DNA of 64,000 nucleotides from Streptomyces actuosus (GTDB lineage Bacteria; Actinomycetota; Actinomycetes; Streptomycetales; Streptomycetaceae), in NCBI RefSeq assembly GCF_016921115.1, contig NZ_JAFFZS010000023.1, forward strand, positions 56,013 through 120,012. Direction: 5' to 3'. Positions 1 through 7,678 of this stretch are shown one piece after another. How positions within the stretch are numbered: position 1 is the stretch's first letter; the number at the start of each line of letters is the position of its first letter. The notes below the pieces were generated by a model. It saw only the letters and a list, made by a program, of their open reading frames with translations, did no database searches and had not been told where the DNA came from. Made by a program: the position numbers and the translations under genes.

Positions 1-1403
1 CGGACGGCGTGCCGGACGCGGTAGGTCTCCGGCATCGCGACCGTGGCGACCCGCTCGGCACCGAAGCGGCCGATGATCGCGCGGTAGACCTCCAGGCGGC
101 GGGCGGACTCCACGTCGATGTCGATGTCGGGCAGGACGACGCGCTCCTTGGACAGGAAGCGCTCCATCAGCAGCCGGTGCTCGACCGGGTCGGCGTGCGC
201 GATGCCCAGGAGGTGGTTGACGAGGGAGCCGGCGCCGGAGCCGCGCGCGGCGACCCTGATGCCCATGTCCCGTACGTCGTCCACGACCTGGGCCACCGTC
301 AGGAAGTAGGAGGCGAAGCCGTGGTGGGCGATGATGTCCAGCTCGTGGTGCATCCGCTCCCAGTACGCGCGCCGGCCGGCGTACCCCTTGCGCACCATTC
401 CCGCCGCCGCCCGCGAGGCCAGCGTCCGCTGGGCGGTGCGGCGGCCCGCGCCGACCAGGTGCGGTTCGGGGAAGTGGACGGAGCCCATGCCGAGGTCGTC
501 CTCGGGGTCGACGAGGCACTCGGCGGCCGTCGCCCGGGTCTGCTCCATCAGGCGGTGTGCGGCCTCGCGCCGGAAGCCGGCGGACTCGACGATCCGCTCG
601 GCCGCACGGAGCATGGCGTCCGCGCCCTTGAGCCAGGCCTCGCCGGAGTCCAGCCCCCGCTTCGGGTCGACCGGGACCAGGCGGCGGGCGGCGTCCAGGA
701 CGTCGGCGACCGGGCCCATGCCGGGGTCGGCGTAGCGGACGGCGTTGCCGAGCACCGGGCGGACGCCCTGCTCGGCGGCGAAGCCGACGGTACGGGCGGC
801 CAGCCGCAGGGAACCGGGGCCGGTGCCCGTGCGGCCGTGCCAGACGGCCTCCAGGCGCAGGGCGTCGCCGTACACCTCGCGCCAGGGGACGAGGAGCCTC
901 GCGGCCCGGTCGGGGCGGCCGGCGGCGAGGGCGCGGCCGACGTCGGAGTCGGGGCCGAGGAGCACGGTGAGGCCGTCGGCGTGGTTGTCGGACCAGGTCA
1001 GCAGCGGGATGTCGGCGCCGGCGTGCGCCGCTGTGACGATCCGGCACAGGTCGGCCCAGCCGCGGGCGCCGTCGCGGGCCAGGAAGACGGCGCGGGCCGC
1101 CGACTCGTCGACGAAGGCGCCGCCGCGCACGGGGGTGCGGCGCCTCTCCCGGCGTACGGACTCGTCTCCGCGGGCGGGCCCGGGCGGCGGCGCCACCGCG
1201 AGGTCCGCCCCGAACAGCGGGCGCACGCCTGCCGCGGCGCACGCCTTGGCGAAGCGGACCGCGCCGGCGAGGGTGTCGCGGTCGGTGAGGGCGAGGGCGT
1301 CCATGCCGCGCTCGAAGGCGCGCTCGGCCAGCCGCTCCGGGTGCGAGGCGCCGTGGCGCAGGGAGAACCCGGAGGCGGTGTGCAGATGCGTGAAGCCCGG
1401 CAT
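1..1403 (-). CDS. dnaE2: DnaE-type DNA polymerase III alpha subunit, DnaE2-like, 5' part only
   Basis: The gene runs off the left edge, leaving about 467 N-terminal codons. It starts at ATG 1403 with a clear GGGAGGTG ribosome site. The PHP domain opens with HLH (H6, H8) followed by TASGFSLRHG. The polymerase core includes GSGAGSLVNHLLGI and the catalytic palm motif PDIDID at about residues 425-430. DnaE2 proteins are non-replicative, error-prone polymerases that act in translesion synthesis with ImuA'/ImuB. The assignment to DnaE2 rather than a replicative DnaE1 is an inference from the short PHP start and from two LexA-like boxes just upstream. The missing C-terminus (OB fold, beta-clamp motif) would settle it. 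Confidence 0.85.
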   Translation of the reverse strand, partial: MPGFTHLHTASGFSLRHGASHPERLAERAFERGMDALALTDRDTLAGAVRFAKACAAAGVRPLFGADLAVAPPPGPARGDESVRRERRRTPVRGGAFVDESAARAVFLARDGARGWADLCRIVTAAHAGADIPLLTWSDNHADGLTVLLGPDSDVGRALAAGRPDRAARLLVPWREVYGDALRLEAVWHGRTGTGPGSLRLAARTVGFAAEQGVRPVLGNAVRYADPGMGPVADVLDAARRLVPVDPKRGLDSGEAWLKGADAMLRAAERIVESAGFRREAAHRLMEQTRATAAECLVDPEDDLGMGSVHFPEPHLVGAGRRTAQRTLASRAAAGMVRKGYAGRRAYWERMHHELDIIAHHGFASYFLTVAQVVDDVRDMGIRVAARGSGAGSLVNHLLGIAHADPVEHRLLMERFLSKERVVLPDIDIDVESARRLEVYRAIIGRFGAERVATVAMPETYRVRHAV

Positions 1404-1418
1404 CCGCACCTCCCGCTA

Positions 1419-1478
1419 TCGAACATCCGTTCCCACATCACTCACCCCCACCATAGACCAATTCTCGAACATCTGTAC
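1419..1478 (-). promoter_or_regulatory. Two LexA (SOS) box-like sites upstream of dnaE2
   Basis: TCGAAC-ATCC-GTTC lies at 1419-1432, only about 16 bases upstream of the start codon. A second, weaker copy, TCGAAC-ATCT-GTAC, lies at 1465-1478. The known actinobacterial SOS box is TCGAAC-N4-GTTCGA. The first match is good and the second has a damaged right half. Both lie between dnaE2 and the divergent membrane-protein gene, so either gene could be LexA-controlled, but the near copy fits dnaE2. Confidence 0.7.
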
Positions 1479-1537
1479 GGCAACCGTTCAGACCCTTCCC
1501 ACCTGCGGAAACACCCGCCGCCTCGGACTGTGAGGAC

Positions 1538-2575
1538 ATGACACAGACCACCTTCCTCGGTGAGGTGAAGGACGCCGTCACCCCGCGGGCCACGCTGCTG
1601 GTCATCGGCGTGATCGCCCTCCAGCTGCTCTTCATCGCCTCGTACGTCGGAGCCCTGCACGACCCGCGGCCCAAGGACGTGCCCTTCGGTGTCGCCGCCG
1701 CCCCACAGGCCGTGGCCCGGCAGGCGGTGACCCGACTGGACCGGCTGCCCGGCTCCCCGCTGGACCCGCGCGTGGTGGCCGACGAGGAGACGGCGCGGGA
1801 GCAGATCATGCACCGGGACATCGACGGGGCCCTGATGGTCGGCCCGGCCCGCACCACCGACACCCTGCTGGTCGCCTCCGGTGGCGGCACCGTCCTCGCC
1901 ACCACCCTGGAGACGCTGATCACCACCCTGGAGAAGACCCAGCAGCGCTCGGTACGGGTCGTCGACGTGGCCCCGGCCTCCCCCCAGGACTTCGACGGGC
2001 TGTCGTCCTTCTACCTGGTCGTGGGCTGGTGCGTCGGCGGCTACCTGTGCGCCTCGATCCTCGCGATCAGCGCCGGCGCCCGGCCCTCCGACCCGCGCCG
2101 CGCACTGATCCGGCTGGGGGCGATGGCACTGGTGTCGATCGTCGGCGGACTGGGCGGCGCGGTCGTCGTCGGGCCGATCCTGGGCGCCCTGCCCGGCAGC
2201 GTCGCCGCGCTGTGGGGGCTCGGCGCCCTGATCACATTCGCCGTCGGCGCCGCCACCCTCGCCCTCCAGGGCCTCTTCGGCGTCGTCGGTATCGGCCTGG
2301 CGATCCTGCTCGTGGTGATCGCGGGCAACCCGAGCGCGGGCGGCGCCTTCCCGCTGCCGATGCTGCCGCCGTTCTGGAAGGCGATCGGCCCGGCCCTGCC
2401 GCCGGGGGCCGGCACCTGGGTCGCCCGCTCGATCGCGTACTTCGACGGCAACGACACGACCTCCGCCCTGCTCGTGCTGTCCGCCTGGGCCGCGGGCGGA
2501 ATCGTGATCACCCTGCTGGCGGCGGAGCTGCACAGGAGGCGCCGGGAGGAGCCGCTGCCGGCCCCGGTGCCGTAG
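1538..2575 (+). CDS. Membrane protein, ABC-2/YhgE-like (DUF3533-like) topology
   Basis: 345 residues. One membrane segment sits near the N-terminus (about 19-40). It is followed by about 120 residues of probably extracytoplasmic sequence and then five membrane segments (about 165-335), ending in a basic tail. This 1+5 layout is the one seen in YhgE/Pip-like and ABC-2-type permeases, but no ATPase gene is adjacent and no motif fixes a substrate. The start ATG at 1538 is 134 bases from the divergent dnaE2 start, so the two share a control region containing the SOS-like boxes. Function unknown; a role in export or envelope stress is only a guess. Confidence 0.8.
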   Translation: MTQTTFLGEVKDAVTPRATLLVIGVIALQLLFIASYVGALHDPRPKDVPFGVAAAPQAVARQAVTRLDRLPGSPLDPRVVADEETAREQIMHRDIDGALMVGPARTTDTLLVASGGGTVLATTLETLITTLEKTQQRSVRVVDVAPASPQDFDGLSSFYLVVGWCVGGYLCASILAISAGARPSDPRRALIRLGAMALVSIVGGLGGAVVVGPILGALPGSVAALWGLGALITFAVGAATLALQGLFGVVGIGLAILLVVIAGNPSAGGAFPLPMLPPFWKAIGPALPPGAGTWVARSIAYFDGNDTTSALLVLSAWAAGGIVITLLAAELHRRRREEPLPAPVP

Positions 2576-2623
2576 GGCGGGGCGCGAAGTCCCGCCGGGC
2601 CCCGGCGTCCGGCGGAACCGCCG

Positions 2624-2644
2624 GTCCGCCCGGGCCGGGCGGAC
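2624..2644. terminator. Hairpin between convergent genes
   Basis: GTCCGCCCG-GGC-CGGGCGGAC is a 9-bp perfect stem with a 3-base loop. It lies between the end of the membrane-protein gene (2575) and the end of adhE (2678), and can serve both strands. There is no U-tract, as is common in Streptomyces. Confidence 0.55.
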
Positions 2645-2677
2645 AAGCCCCCGGTCCGGGCGGACCGTCCTGCCGGG

Positions 2678-5272
2678 TCAGGCGCCGTAGTACGCCTTGC
2701 GCATCAGCTCCTGCATCTCGTCGATCATCGGCATCCGCGGGTTGGCGGGCGCGCACTGGTCGGCGTAGGCGTTCATCGCCTGCTGCGGGAGGGCCGCCAG
2801 GAAGGCCCGCTCGTCGACCCCCGCCTCCTGGAAGGAGGCCGGGATGCCGCAGCGCTCCCGCAGTTCCTCCACCGCCCGGGCGTACGACTCCACGCCCTCC
2901 TCGGGGGTGGCCGCCGGCAGGCCCAGCATGCGCGCGATGTCCTGGTAGCGCTCGGGCGCACGGTAGGTCTCGGCCTTCGGCCAGGGGGTCGCCTTGTGGG
3001 TGACCGTGCCGTTGTGCCGGACGACGTGCGGCAGCAGCAGGGCGTTGGTGCGGCCGTGGGCGACGTGGAAGGTGTTGCCGAGGGTGTGGGCCATGGCGTG
3101 GACCATGCCGAGGAAGGAGTTGGCGAAGGCCATCCCCGCGACGGTGGAGGCGTTGTGCATCCTCTCCCTCGCCCGCGGGGCCTTCGCGCCCTCCTTCACA
3201 CAGGTCTCCAGGTTCTCGAAGATCAGCCGGATCGCCTGGAGGCACTGCCCGTCGGTGAAGTCGGAGGCGTAGACGGAGACGTAGGCCTCGGTGGCGTGGG
3301 TCAGGGCGTCGAAGCCGGAGTCGGCGGTGACCGTCGGCGGGAGGTCCATCGCGAGGACCGGGTCGACGATCGCGACGTGCGGGGTGAGCGCGTAGTCCGC
3401 GAGGGGGTACTTCTGGGCGGCGGCCGGATCGGAGATCACGGCGAACGGGGTGACCTCCGAGCCGGTGCCCGAGGTGGTCGGGACGGCCACCAGCCGGGCC
3501 TTCTCCCCCAGCTGCGGGAAGGTGTAGGCCCGCTTGCGGATGTCGAAGAACTTCTCTCTCGTGTCCGCGAACTCCACCTCCGGGCGCTCGTACATCAGCC
3601 ACATCACCTTCGCCGCGTCCATCGGGGAGCCGCCGCCGAGCGCGATGATGGTGTCGGGCTCGAACTCCCGCATGGCGGCGGCGCCCGCCCGTACGGTGGC
3701 CAGCTCCGGGTTGGGCTCGACGTCGGCGATGACCTGGACGGTGACCGGCTCCTCGCGGGAGTTGAGGATCTCGGTGACCCGGCGGACGAAGCCCAGCTGC
3801 TCCATGGTGCGGTCGGTGACGAGCGTGACCCGGTGCATGCCCGGCATCGCCTTGAGGTACCGCAGCGCACCCTTCTCGAAGTAGATCTTCGGGGGCACCT
3901 TGTACCACTGCATGGTGTTGTTGCGCCGCCCGATCCGCTTGATGTTGAGGAGGTTGACGGCGGAGACGTTGTCCGACACCGAGTTGTGGCCGTACGACCC
4001 GCAGCCGAGGGTGAGCGAGGGCAGGAAGGCGTTGTAGACGTCGCCTATGCCGCCCAGGCTCGCGGGGGCGTTGACGATGATCCGGACCGCCTTGACCCGC
4101 CGGCCGAACTCCTCGGCCAGTTGCTCGTCCTCGGTGTGGATCGCGGCCGAGTGCCCGAGCCCGTCGAACTCGACCATGCGGACGGACAGTTCCAGCCCCT
4201 CCTCGGTCGATCCTGCCTTCAGCGCGGCCAGCACCGGGGAGAGCTTCTCCCGGGTCAGCGGCTCACGCTCGCCGACCTCCGCGCACTCGGCGACGAGCAC
4301 CGAGGTGGACTCGGGCACCGTGAACCCGGCCTGTTCGGCGATCCAGGCGGCCGACCGGCCGACGACCGCCGAGTTCAGCTTCGCCTCACCGCAGTTGGTG
4401 GCGTGCGCGTCGACGCCGAACAGGAACTGCTCCAGCTTGGCCTTCTCGGCGGCGGTGACGACATGAGCGCCGAGCCGCCGCATCTCGGCCAGGCCCGCCT
4501 CGTAGAGGCTGTGGTCGAGGACGACCGCCTGCTCGGAGGCGCAGATCATGCCGTGGTCGAAGGCCTTGGACAGCACGATGTCGTGGACCGCCCGGGCGAG
4601 GTCGGCGTCCGCGGCGACGTACGCGGGCACGTTGCCGGCGCCGACGCCCAGCGCGGGCTTGCCGCACGAGTAGGCGGCCCGCACCATCGCGTTGCCGCCG
4701 GTGGCGAGGATGGTGGACACGCCCGGGTGGTACATCAGCCGCCGGGTCGCCTCCATCGACGGCTCCTCGATCCACTGCACGCAGCCCTCGGGGGCGCCGG
4801 CCGCGACGGCCGCGTCCCGGACGATGCGGGCGGCCTCGGCCGAGCACGCCTGGGCGTTCGGGTGGAAGGCGAAGACGATCGGGTTGCGGGTCTTCAGGGC
4901 GATCAGCGCCTTGAAGACGGTGGTGGAGGTCGGGTTCGTCACCGGTGTCATCGCGCAGACCACGCCGACCGGTTCGGCGATCTCGGTGACACCGGTCAGC
5001 TCGTCGCGGCGTACGACACCGACGGTGCGCAGGCCCCGCATCGAGTGGGTGACGTGCTCGCAGGCGAAGATGTTCTTGACGGCCTTGTCCTCGAACAGGC
5101 CCCGGCCGGTCTCTTCGACCGCGAGCCGGGCCAGCTCGCCGTGGGCGGCGAGGGCCGCGAGGGATGCCTTCTGGACGATGCGGTCGATCCGCTCCTGGTC
5201 GAGGTCCCCGAACCGGTCCAGCGCCTTGAGCGCGCCCTCCACCAGTGCGTCCACCCGTTCTTCGACCTGCAT
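2678..5272 (-). CDS. adhE: Bifunctional acetaldehyde-CoA / alcohol dehydrogenase AdhE
   Basis: 864 residues, close to the usual AdhE length (about 870-890). Residues 1-440 form a CoA-acylating aldehyde dehydrogenase with the nucleophile Cys244 in GMICASEQ. Residues 450-864 form an iron-dependent alcohol dehydrogenase, with the nucleotide motif LGGGSPMDAAK and a His-rich metal site (HATEAY, MVHAMAHTLGNTFH). It reduces acetyl-CoA to ethanol through acetaldehyde, regenerating NAD+ under oxygen limitation. ATG 5272 has a strong AAGGAGG site. A DosR-like palindrome about 91-104 bases upstream suggests hypoxia control. Such a fermentative enzyme is notable in an obligate aerobe. Confidence 0.95.
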   Translation of the reverse strand: MQVEERVDALVEGALKALDRFGDLDQERIDRIVQKASLAALAAHGELARLAVEETGRGLFEDKAVKNIFACEHVTHSMRGLRTVGVVRRDELTGVTEIAEPVGVVCAMTPVTNPTSTTVFKALIALKTRNPIVFAFHPNAQACSAEAARIVRDAAVAAGAPEGCVQWIEEPSMEATRRLMYHPGVSTILATGGNAMVRAAYSCGKPALGVGAGNVPAYVAADADLARAVHDIVLSKAFDHGMICASEQAVVLDHSLYEAGLAEMRRLGAHVVTAAEKAKLEQFLFGVDAHATNCGEAKLNSAVVGRSAAWIAEQAGFTVPESTSVLVAECAEVGEREPLTREKLSPVLAALKAGSTEEGLELSVRMVEFDGLGHSAAIHTEDEQLAEEFGRRVKAVRIIVNAPASLGGIGDVYNAFLPSLTLGCGSYGHNSVSDNVSAVNLLNIKRIGRRNNTMQWYKVPPKIYFEKGALRYLKAMPGMHRVTLVTDRTMEQLGFVRRVTEILNSREEPVTVQVIADVEPNPELATVRAGAAAMREFEPDTIIALGGGSPMDAAKVMWLMYERPEVEFADTREKFFDIRKRAYTFPQLGEKARLVAVPTTSGTGSEVTPFAVISDPAAAQKYPLADYALTPHVAIVDPVLAMDLPPTVTADSGFDALTHATEAYVSVYASDFTDGQCLQAIRLIFENLETCVKEGAKAPRARERMHNASTVAGMAFANSFLGMVHAMAHTLGNTFHVAHGRTNALLLPHVVRHNGTVTHKATPWPKAETYRAPERYQDIARMLGLPAATPEEGVESYARAVEELRERCGIPASFQEAGVDERAFLAALPQQAMNAYADQCAPANPRMPMIDEMQELMRKAYYGA

Positions 5273-5362
5273 GGCAGGCCTCCTTCACCCTGAGCCTTCG
5301 CCGACGGCTCCATTCGACACCCCCGGCAGGCGGCGGCCGGGCCGAGAACGGCCCCATCCGCA

Positions 5363-5376
5363 GGGACCAAGGTCCC
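5363..5376 (-). promoter_or_regulatory. DosR/OsdR-like palindromic operator upstream of adhE
   Basis: GGGACCAAGGTCCC is a perfect 14-bp palindrome, embedded in CAGGGACCAAGGTCCCCG. It resembles the GGGAC-N-GTCCC core of the mycobacterial DosR box and the related box of Streptomyces OsdR/DevR. It lies 91-104 bases upstream of the adhE start codon, a normal distance for an activator of response-regulator type. Assignment is by pattern only. Confidence 0.55.
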
Positions 5377-5463
5377 CGTTCCGGTACGCGCAGGTCCCGC
5401 CCGGCCCCGGATGCGGCGCACGCCACCGGCCCACGGCGGCGCCTTCGCCTTCCGGACGGGGAC

Positions 5464-5494
5464 GGAGCCCCCGCCCGGGGCGGGCGGGGGCTCC
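5464..5494 (-). terminator. Strong hairpin downstream of the first protease gene
   Basis: A 14-bp perfect GC-rich stem (GGAGCCCCCGCCCG and its complement) with a 3-base loop. It follows the protease gene that ends at 5548 and lies about 190 bases upstream of adhE, separating the two transcription units. Confidence 0.65.
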
Positions 5495-5547
5495 TCTGCT
5501 GCCGGCTGCAGGTCGGTCCGTGCGGGACACCGATGTCGGGGCGCCTG

Positions 5548-6447
5548 TCAGTAGACGTGGACGCCGTAGGCGCTCAGTGCCTCGGTGACCGGCTGGAAGA
5601 AGGTCGTGCCGCCGGAGGAGCAGTTGCCGCTGCCGCCGGAGGTCAGGCCGTAGGCGATGCCGCTGTTGGAGTACAGCGGGCCGCCGGAGTCGCCCGGCTC
5701 CGCGCAGACCGTGGTCTGGATCAGGCCGCGGACGATGTCGCCGCCGCCGTAGTTGACCGTCGCGTTGAGGGCGGTGACCCGCCCGCTGTGGGTGCCGGTG
5801 GTCGAGCCGCGGCGGTAGACGGTGGTGCCGACCGACGGAGTGGCGGCCCTGGTGATGTCCACGCTGCCCACGGTGCCCGGCTTGGACACCGAGCTGTTGG
5901 TGTAGCGGACGATGCCGTAGTCGTTGCCGGGGAAGGAGGAAGCGGCGGTGTAGCCGAGCGTGCTGCCGGAGGAGTTGTACCAGTAGCCCGCGCCGTCGGT
6001 GCAGTGCCCGGCGGTCAGGAAGTAGGAGTTCCTGCCGGAGTCGCGGACGTTGAAGCCCAGCGAGCAGCGCCAGCTGCTGGTGTGGATGGCGTCGCCGCCG
6101 GAGAGCAGCTTGTTGAACGTGCCCGGGGTCCGCTTGATCGTGAGCGCGCCGGAGGTGCCGCCGGCCTGCTTCTTGAGGGTCGCTATCTCGGAGGCGGAGA
6201 CCGTGCTGTCGACCGTGACGACGACACGGTTGGTCCTGCTGTCGACGGCCCAGGCGGTGCCCGGGATGTCGGCCGCGAGTACCGAGTCGCTCGCGCTGGT
6301 CAACTGGGTGGCGCTGAAGGTGGGGGTGTCTGCCGCGTTCGCGCTGGGGACCACGATCGCGGCGGCGGCCACGAGACCGGTGGAGACGGCGATCAGCCGG
6401 GACCGTCTCGATACGCCGCTGTGGGGAGTGGTGCGCTTGATCCTCAC
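5548..6447 (-). CDS. Secreted chymotrypsin-like serine protease, streptogrisin B-like (S1E)
   Basis: 299 residues from GTG 6447, chosen for its GGAGGG site 8 bases away. The signal peptide ends near Ala38, after a twin-basic N-region. A pro-region (about 39-114) of the alpha-lytic/streptogrisin type follows. The mature enzyme begins near LSGGDAI, giving 185 residues, the length of streptogrisin B. The catalytic triad is His148 (TAGHC), Asp176 (NDYG) and Ser254 (GDSGG). Cysteine pairs flank the histidine and lie near the C-terminus. The enzyme is secreted, self-processes and degrades extracellular protein. A second protease of the same family lies upstream on the same strand, indicating tandem duplication. 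Confidence 0.95.
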   Translation of the reverse strand: MRIKRTTPHSGVSRRSRLIAVSTGLVAAAAIVVPSANAADTPTFSATQLTSASDSVLAADIPGTAWAVDSRTNRVVVTVDSTVSASEIATLKKQAGGTSGALTIKRTPGTFNKLLSGGDAIHTSSWRCSLGFNVRDSGRNSYFLTAGHCTDGAGYWYNSSGSTLGYTAASSFPGNDYGIVRYTNSSVSKPGTVGSVDITRAATPSVGTTVYRRGSTTGTHSGRVTALNATVNYGGGDIVRGLIQTTVCAEPGDSGGPLYSNSGIAYGLTSGGSGNCSSGGTTFFQPVTEALSAYGVHVY

Positions 6448-6507
6448 TTCTCGTTCCCTCCAGGGGAATTCGGGGGCCCGCGTGGGGTCGGGGCCCGTGA
6501 GGCGCAG

Positions 6508-6551
6508 CCAGGGGCACCCTGGTCCGGTTTCCGGAGCCGAGGTGCCCCTGG
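6508..6551 (-). terminator. Inverted repeat between the two protease genes
   Basis: CCAGGGGCACC at 6508-6518 pairs with GGTGCCCCTGG at 6541-6551 (11 bp, 22-base loop). It lies 106 bases after the upstream protease gene and 61 bases before the start of the downstream one. It is probably a terminator, but an operator or leader hairpin of the downstream gene is possible. Confidence 0.45.
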
Positions 6552-6657
6552 CGAGCGCTGAGGGGGAGTATTCGGCCGAACGGCCGGTCGGCACAAGCCG
6601 TCTTTCGGCCGTGCAGCGTTCAACTGTTGCTGCCCCACAGCGAGTTGATCGACCCGA

Positions 6658-7509
6658 TCAGTAGATGCTCACGCCGTACGCGCCGAGCGCCTCCGTCACC
6701 GGCTGGAAGAAGGTGGTGCCGCCGGACGTGCAGTCGCCGCTTCCGCCGGAGGTGATGCCGAGCGCCTTCGTGCGGTCGTAGAGGGGACCGCCGGAGTCAC
6801 CGGGCTCGGCGCAGACGGTGGTCTGGATCAGGCCGTGGACCGTGCCGCCGCCCTGATAGCGGACGGTGACGTCCAGGGCGGTGACGGTACCGCCGTGGGT
6901 TCCCGTGGTGGAGCCGGTGCGCTTGACCTTCTCGCCGACGTAGGCGTCGGCCGCGCTGTACCCGCCGGGGTGGCTGAGTCCGGTGTTGTCGTAGCGCACG
7001 AGGGCGTAGTCGTTGCCGGGGAAGCTGTAGCCGGCGGTCGGGCCGACGAGGGTGCGGTGCGCTTGGTCCGCGTACCAGGTCCTGGCCACCTTGCCGCAGT
7101 GTCCGGCGGTGAGGAAGTAGTACGTCCCGCCCTTGGTCACGTTGAAGCCGAGGGAGCAGCGGTACTGCCCGCCGTAGACGGCGTCGCCGGCCGAGAGCAG
7201 CGGCGTGAGGACGCCCGCGGTGCGCTCGACGCGGACCGCGCCCGCGTCGGCGCCCGCCGCCTTCTCCAGGCGGGCCACCTGGGCCCGGGACACGGTGCTG
7301 TCCGCGGTCACGACGACCTGTCCGGAGCTTCGGTCGACGTACCAGGCGGTGCCGTCGACCATGGCACCGGCCACGGCGTCGGAGACCTGGGCGAGCCGGG
7401 CGGCGCTGCGTGCGGGGGCGCCGGCCGCGCCCGCGCTCGGGGCGCCGGCCAGGGTCGCGGTGACGAGGCCCGCGGCCAGGGCGAGCAGTCGGGTGCGCTT
7501 CGTTCTCAC
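6658..7509 (-). CDS. Secreted serine protease, streptogrisin family (S1E), second copy
   Basis: 283 residues from GTG 7509, preceded by GAGGAGGATCA. The signal peptide ends near AGA (about 28). The pro-region spans about 29-105 and the mature domain starts near LSAGDAV. The triad His137 (TAGHC), Asp167 (NDYA) and Ser239 (GDSGG) is complete. The C-terminal stretch GTTFFQPVTEAL is shared with the neighbouring protease, and both share pro-region phrases such as AWxVD and DSTVS. It is clearly a paralogue of the gene at 5548-6447. The mature surface differs (more basic: KVKRTGSTT), so substrate preference may differ. Each copy has its own ribosome site and leader. Confidence 0.95.
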   Translation of the reverse strand: MRTKRTRLLALAAGLVTATLAGAPSAGAAGAPARSAARLAQVSDAVAGAMVDGTAWYVDRSSGQVVVTADSTVSRAQVARLEKAAGADAGAVRVERTAGVLTPLLSAGDAVYGGQYRCSLGFNVTKGGTYYFLTAGHCGKVARTWYADQAHRTLVGPTAGYSFPGNDYALVRYDNTGLSHPGGYSAADAYVGEKVKRTGSTTGTHGGTVTALDVTVRYQGGGTVHGLIQTTVCAEPGDSGGPLYDRTKALGITSGGSGDCTSGGTTFFQPVTEALGAYGVSIY

Positions 7510-7646
7510 TGATCCTCCTCATGGGAAGCGGAGGCCCAACGGGGGTGGTGGGCCCGTGAGACGGAAAGCGGGGGGTGGCATGTTCCTGACATGCACCAGC
7601 GAGGATGCCGCCCGGCCGCACGGCGCACAAGAGGGCACCCCGCGCC

Positions 7647-7664
7647 GGGGCCCGGCCGGGCCCC
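7647..7664 (-). terminator. GC palindrome downstream of the Cys-rich protein gene
   Basis: GGGGCCCGGCCGGGCCCC is a perfect 18-bp palindrome, 15 bases past the stop codon at 7679. Its position suggests termination, but it lacks a U-tract. Confidence 0.45.
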
Positions 7665-7678
7665 GACCGGGCGGCTCG

